Shown here one piece after another: positions 42,953-45,303 of a DNA stretch of 45,303 nt (position 1 is the first letter of the stretch; each line of letters starts with the position of its first letter). The notes beneath the pieces are model-generated. The model worked only from the letters and a program-made list of their open reading frames with translations, was not told where the DNA came from and ran no database searches. The DNA comes from Bacteroidaceae bacterium (lineage in GTDB: Bacteria; Bacteroidota; Bacteroidia; Bacteroidales; Bacteroidaceae). A program made the translations under genes and the position numbers. The stretch is taken from contig JAFWYF010000030.1 in assembly GCA_017522785.1 (NCBI GenBank), forward strand, positions 1 to 45,303, in the 5' to 3' direction.

Positions 42953-43303
42953 TTATAAGAAATCCAGTGCAGCCTTAATTCCCAACAACTCTTCGCGAAT
43001 AGCTTTCAAACGTTCCACAACGTGGCTGTTCGTTTCGGCCACTTCGCGTTTGCCAGCACCTTTGAGATATTGTCTTGCACCCGCAATGGTCAGTTTGCGC
43101 TCCTTCACAAGGTGATATATCATATGCGCTGTTTTAATATCGTCTTTGGTATACTTGCGCACACCATTGGAACTTTTCTTTGGCGACAACTGTGGGAACT
43201 CATTCTCCCAATATCGCAATGTCGATTCATTGACACCAATTTTATCGGCAACCTCCTTGATGGAGTAGAACATCTTCAAATCCTTATCACTATTCAAAGC
43301 CAT
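42953..43303 (-). CDS. MerR-family transcriptional regulator
   Basis: 116 residues. A winged helix at 12-80: YSIKEVADKIGVNESTLRYWENEFP with the MerR WEN segment, then SNGVRKYTKDDIKTAHMIYHL and RKLTIAGARQYLKG. A short coiled helix ends the protein (HVVERLKAIREELLGIKAAL). No cysteine ligand site, so no obvious metal effector. It follows the M23 peptidase gene by 14 bases; this pair is frequent in Bacteroidales. Target genes unknown. Confidence 0.92.
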   Translation of the reverse strand: MALNSDKDLKMFYSIKEVADKIGVNESTLRYWENEFPQLSPKKSSNGVRKYTKDDIKTAHMIYHLVKERKLTIAGARQYLKGAGKREVAETNSHVVERLKAIREELLGIKAALDFL

Positions 43304-43317
43304 AGAGCATACATATT

Positions 43318-44286
43318 TTAATCGAATACCTTGCCATGGTTCTCGGCCATTCTTAACATTTCGTCGTAGCCATCGGCATCCAAATCCATAAAATAGTAAT
43401 TTATAGGATTCACCTTTTTACCATTCACCACAACCTCGTAGTGCAAGTGCGGACCGGTGCTCTTTCCCGAGTTGCCACTGAGAGCTATTTGCTCGCCACG
43501 CACCACCTGTTGCCCCTTCTTCACTGTAAAACTATGCAAGTGAGCATATCGAGTGCTATAGCCATAGCCATGGTCGAGTTCAACAGTCCACCCATATCCC
43601 GACTCCCATTTGGCCGAAACCACTTTGCCATCGGCTGTAGCATAGATTGGTGTGCGCATATCGCACGAAAAGTCCATTCCATGATGAAACTTTGGCACTT
43701 TATATACAGGGTCTATACGACGTCCATAGCCCGAAGCCGTTCTTTTTAAGTCGCGGTTTGCAATAGGCTGTATAGCCGGTATATGTCTTAGATAGTCATC
43801 TTGCTCTTTGCTCAACTTCACCAATTCATCGAACGATTTAATTTGTATGTATAACTGCTTGGCAAGCATATCCATTTTTTGAGTAGTCTCCACCACCAAT
43901 GCCGAGTTATCCATGTTCATTAACTCGTTGTAACGATTTGTGCCACCATAGCCGGCATTGCGCACCGTAGAAGAGACCGGTTCCGAGTTCAGCACCACCC
44001 GGTACATGTTATCATCGCGTTGCTGTATATCTTCGAGCACCTCCATAGCATCATCGAGGCGTTGCGACAAAATAGAATATTGCGACAGCAACTTTGAGTT
44101 TTCGGCTTGCAGGTCTTTCATCGATGGCGTCTCAATTAGCAGGAAGAATGCCAAGAACGAGAGTCCACCGAAGATTACAAACAACAGAAAACGACGCAAC
44201 AGAGTGAGGAACCTTTGTGCCAAATTGGGATATACCCGGTCGTAGGTTCGTGTTGTGGGGTTGAATATATAATAAACCTTTCTCAT
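43318..44286 (-). CDS. M23-family peptidase with N-terminal membrane anchor and coiled coil
   Basis: 322 residues. One membrane helix (about 33-51, LLFVIFGGLSFLAFFLL), a coiled coil (55-95), then the LytM domain (about 190-300) with complete zinc site: HHGMDFSCD (His202, Asp205), YAHLH (His249, His251), GPHLHYEVVVNGKKVNP (His280, His282). Presumed peptidoglycan DD-endopeptidase or, with coiled coil, an activator-like role; the intact ligands favour an active enzyme. Upstream gene of the peptidase-merR pair. Confidence 0.94.
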   Translation of the reverse strand: MRKVYYIFNPTTRTYDRVYPNLAQRFLTLLRRFLLFVIFGGLSFLAFFLLIETPSMKDLQAENSKLLSQYSILSQRLDDAMEVLEDIQQRDDNMYRVVLNSEPVSSTVRNAGYGGTNRYNELMNMDNSALVVETTQKMDMLAKQLYIQIKSFDELVKLSKEQDDYLRHIPAIQPIANRDLKRTASGYGRRIDPVYKVPKFHHGMDFSCDMRTPIYATADGKVVSAKWESGYGWTVELDHGYGYSTRYAHLHSFTVKKGQQVVRGEQIALSGNSGKSTGPHLHYEVVVNGKKVNPINYYFMDLDADGYDEMLRMAENHGKVFD

Positions 44287-44337
44287 TCTCTTTTAGATTG
44301 TTACCACATGCAAAAGACATGTTTCACATTTACGATG

Positions 44338-44369
44338 CGAAAATAATAAAACCGCATGTTTTCTGCAAC
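44338..44369 (-). promoter_or_regulatory. Promoter for the M23-merR pair
   Basis: On the minus strand GTTG (44369-44366), 20 bases, TATTTTCG (44345-44338), one mismatch from TAnnTTTG. The leader would be about 45 bases. Confidence 0.45.
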
Positions 44370-44427
44370 AATTTTTACATTTTTACAATTTATCGCACAA
44401 AGGGATGATGTTAATAAATATAAATAT

Positions 44428-44435
44428 TACATTTG
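44428..44435 (+). promoter_or_regulatory. -7 box for the LRR lipoprotein gene
   Basis: TACATTTG, an exact TAnnTTTG, 37 bases before the ATG at 44473. No clear -33 element. Confidence 0.4.
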
Positions 44436-44472
44436 TAAATGAGAAATTTCTAAAAACAAAAATATTATCTTT

Positions 44473-45303
44473 ATGAAAAACAAGATTTTAATTTTCGCAA
44501 CGTTGGCAACCATCCTTTTTATAGGAAATTCATGTAGCAAAGATGATGATGGAATTACACCACCAAGCTTGCCCGAGTGTAACGAAAGCGGATTACCTAT
44601 TAACATTGAGAACAACTGTATTGTATACAAAACCTATGACAACAATATTATAGAGTTGGAGAACAGCGATGTTTTTGCCGGTGCTGTTATAGAGAGTAAC
44701 ACATACTCAGATACTGATGGGTATGGAACTATTCTATTTGATAGTGAAGTTGAAGTAATTGAAGATGATGCATTTAAAAATTGTTATAACTTAATAGGCA
44801 TGGTTATACCCAACAGTGTAACCAGCATTGGAAATGATGCGTTCTATTACTGCATAGGACTTACCAGCATAACAATACCAAACAGTGTAACCAGCATTGG
44901 AAATAATGCGTTCCATAACTGCACAAGACTTACCAGCATAACAATACCAAACAGTGTAACCAGCATTGGAAATAATGCGTTCCATAACTGCATAGTACTT
45001 ACCAGCATAACAATACCAAACAGTGTAACCAGCATTGGAAATGGTGCGTTCAGCGGTTGTAACGGTTTGAAGAAAATTGAATTGAATTGTTGTGCTACTA
45101 TTGGAAATTGGTTTAATCACAATGAAAACCTGCAAGAAGTTATTATAGGCAATAGCGTAACAACTATTGAAGATGATGCGTTCAGAGGTTGCAGAGGGCT
45201 AACAAGCGTAATAGTAGAAAATGGGAATTCAAAATACGATAGTAGAGACAATTGCAATGCTATAATAGAAACCGAAACAAACACTCTTATTCTGGGTTGT
45301 AAA
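44473..45303 (+). CDS. BspA-like leucine-rich repeat lipoprotein, C-terminal part beyond window
   Basis: 277 residues from ATG 44473, open to the window edge. MKNKILIFATLATILFIGNSC is a lipoprotein signal. After a short linker, residues about 95-277 are LRR_5 repeats of 23 residues with the pattern LTSITIPNSVTSIGNNAFHNC; at least six units are visible, three nearly identical, and one shortened unit near residue 210. BspA-like proteins are surface adhesins that bind host proteins or other bacteria. Lipidation argues for outer-membrane surface display. It could carry further repeats downstream. Confidence 0.88.
   Translation, partial: MKNKILIFATLATILFIGNSCSKDDDGITPPSLPECNESGLPINIENNCIVYKTYDNNIIELENSDVFAGAVIESNTYSDTDGYGTILFDSEVEVIEDDAFKNCYNLIGMVIPNSVTSIGNDAFYYCIGLTSITIPNSVTSIGNNAFHNCTRLTSITIPNSVTSIGNNAFHNCIVLTSITIPNSVTSIGNGAFSGCNGLKKIELNCCATIGNWFNHNENLQEVIIGNSVTTIEDDAFRGCRGLTSVIVENGNSKYDSRDNCNAIIETETNTLILGCK
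44860..45066 (+). repeat. Three tandem 69-base LRR units
   Basis: Units start at 44860, 44929 and 44998. The first two differ only in a few bases at their 3' ends; the third diverges after its first 45 bases. A more divergent unit precedes (44791-44859). Each encodes one 23-residue LRR. Near identity at DNA level suggests recent duplication and possible copy-number change. Confidence 0.9.

Noticed and set aside
44791-45135. Minus-strand 114-codon frame with repeated NAGYTVWYCYAGK units
   Set aside because: It is the mirror of the 69-base LRR repeats; the repeat length being a multiple of three keeps it open by chance.
1-45303. Phage, transposon, CRISPR or toxin-antitoxin system
   Set aside because: No transposase, integrase, cas gene, regularly spaced repeat array or recognisable toxin pair was seen on either strand.

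Overview
The window looks like a chromosomal segment of a Bacteroidales bacterium. The evidence is a SusC/SusD outer-membrane import operon, several secreted proteins ending in type IX secretion (T9SS)-like C-terminal domains, a PorE-type T9SS protein, the order parA-parB-DUF5683-lytic transglycosylase-Rel/SpoT, BspA-like leucine-rich repeats, AT-rich spacers without strong Shine-Dalgarno sequences, and Bacteroidetes promoters (TTG/TTTG, about 20 bases, TAnnTTTG). The -7 box is most often TATCTTCG or TATCTTTG. The genus cannot be fixed from the sequence alone.

Layout. 1-1487 (minus): a SusD-like protein cut by the window edge and a small CTD protein. 1665-3656 (plus): a PorE-like gene split by one in-frame TAA. 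3701-5250 (minus): ruvC, a low-molecular-weight phosphatase and cytidine deaminase. 5441-6388: a glucosaminidase-LysM lipoprotein. 6445-10125 (minus): a 1226-residue CotH-family secreted protein. 10291-10740: wreckage of a nitronate monooxygenase gene. 11050-13116: another CTD protein. 13187-20545 (minus): a thioredoxin remnant, then an import operon transcribed susC, susD, degenerate Mx1 peptidase-like lipoprotein, TlpA-like thioredoxin. 20778-22930 (minus): rsmA-mgtE. 23071-27830 (plus): flippase-like membrane protein, pepD, DUF3332 lipoprotein, meaB, formyl-THF cyclo-ligase. 27851-27924 (minus): tRNA-Gln(CTG). 28102-31299: rsfS-ftsH-cdsA. 31347-33290 (minus): surE-lpxB. 33447-36372: a GH84 hexosaminidase whose T9SS domain is thrown out of frame by an A12 tract. 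36705-42915: parA-parB, then DUF5683-lytic transglycosylase-rel. 42953-44286 (minus): M23 peptidase and a MerR regulator. 44473-end: an LRR lipoprotein cut by the edge.

How they fit together. The housekeeping parts cover chromosome partitioning, cell-wall turnover, stringent response, lipid A and phospholipid synthesis and proteolysis. The accessory parts serve surface nutrition: SusCD import and secreted glycan-active or binding proteins expected to need T9SS. The striking pattern is damage or switching in that surface layer: a nonsense codon in porE, a homopolymer frameshift that removes the GH84 sorting domain, and a peptidase homologue without its zinc motif. I found no CRISPR array, prophage, insertion sequence or wholly unknown multigene system. 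The best leads are the T9SS lesions and possible slippage switch, the tandem promoter repeats before parA, and terminators that overlap genes or promoters.
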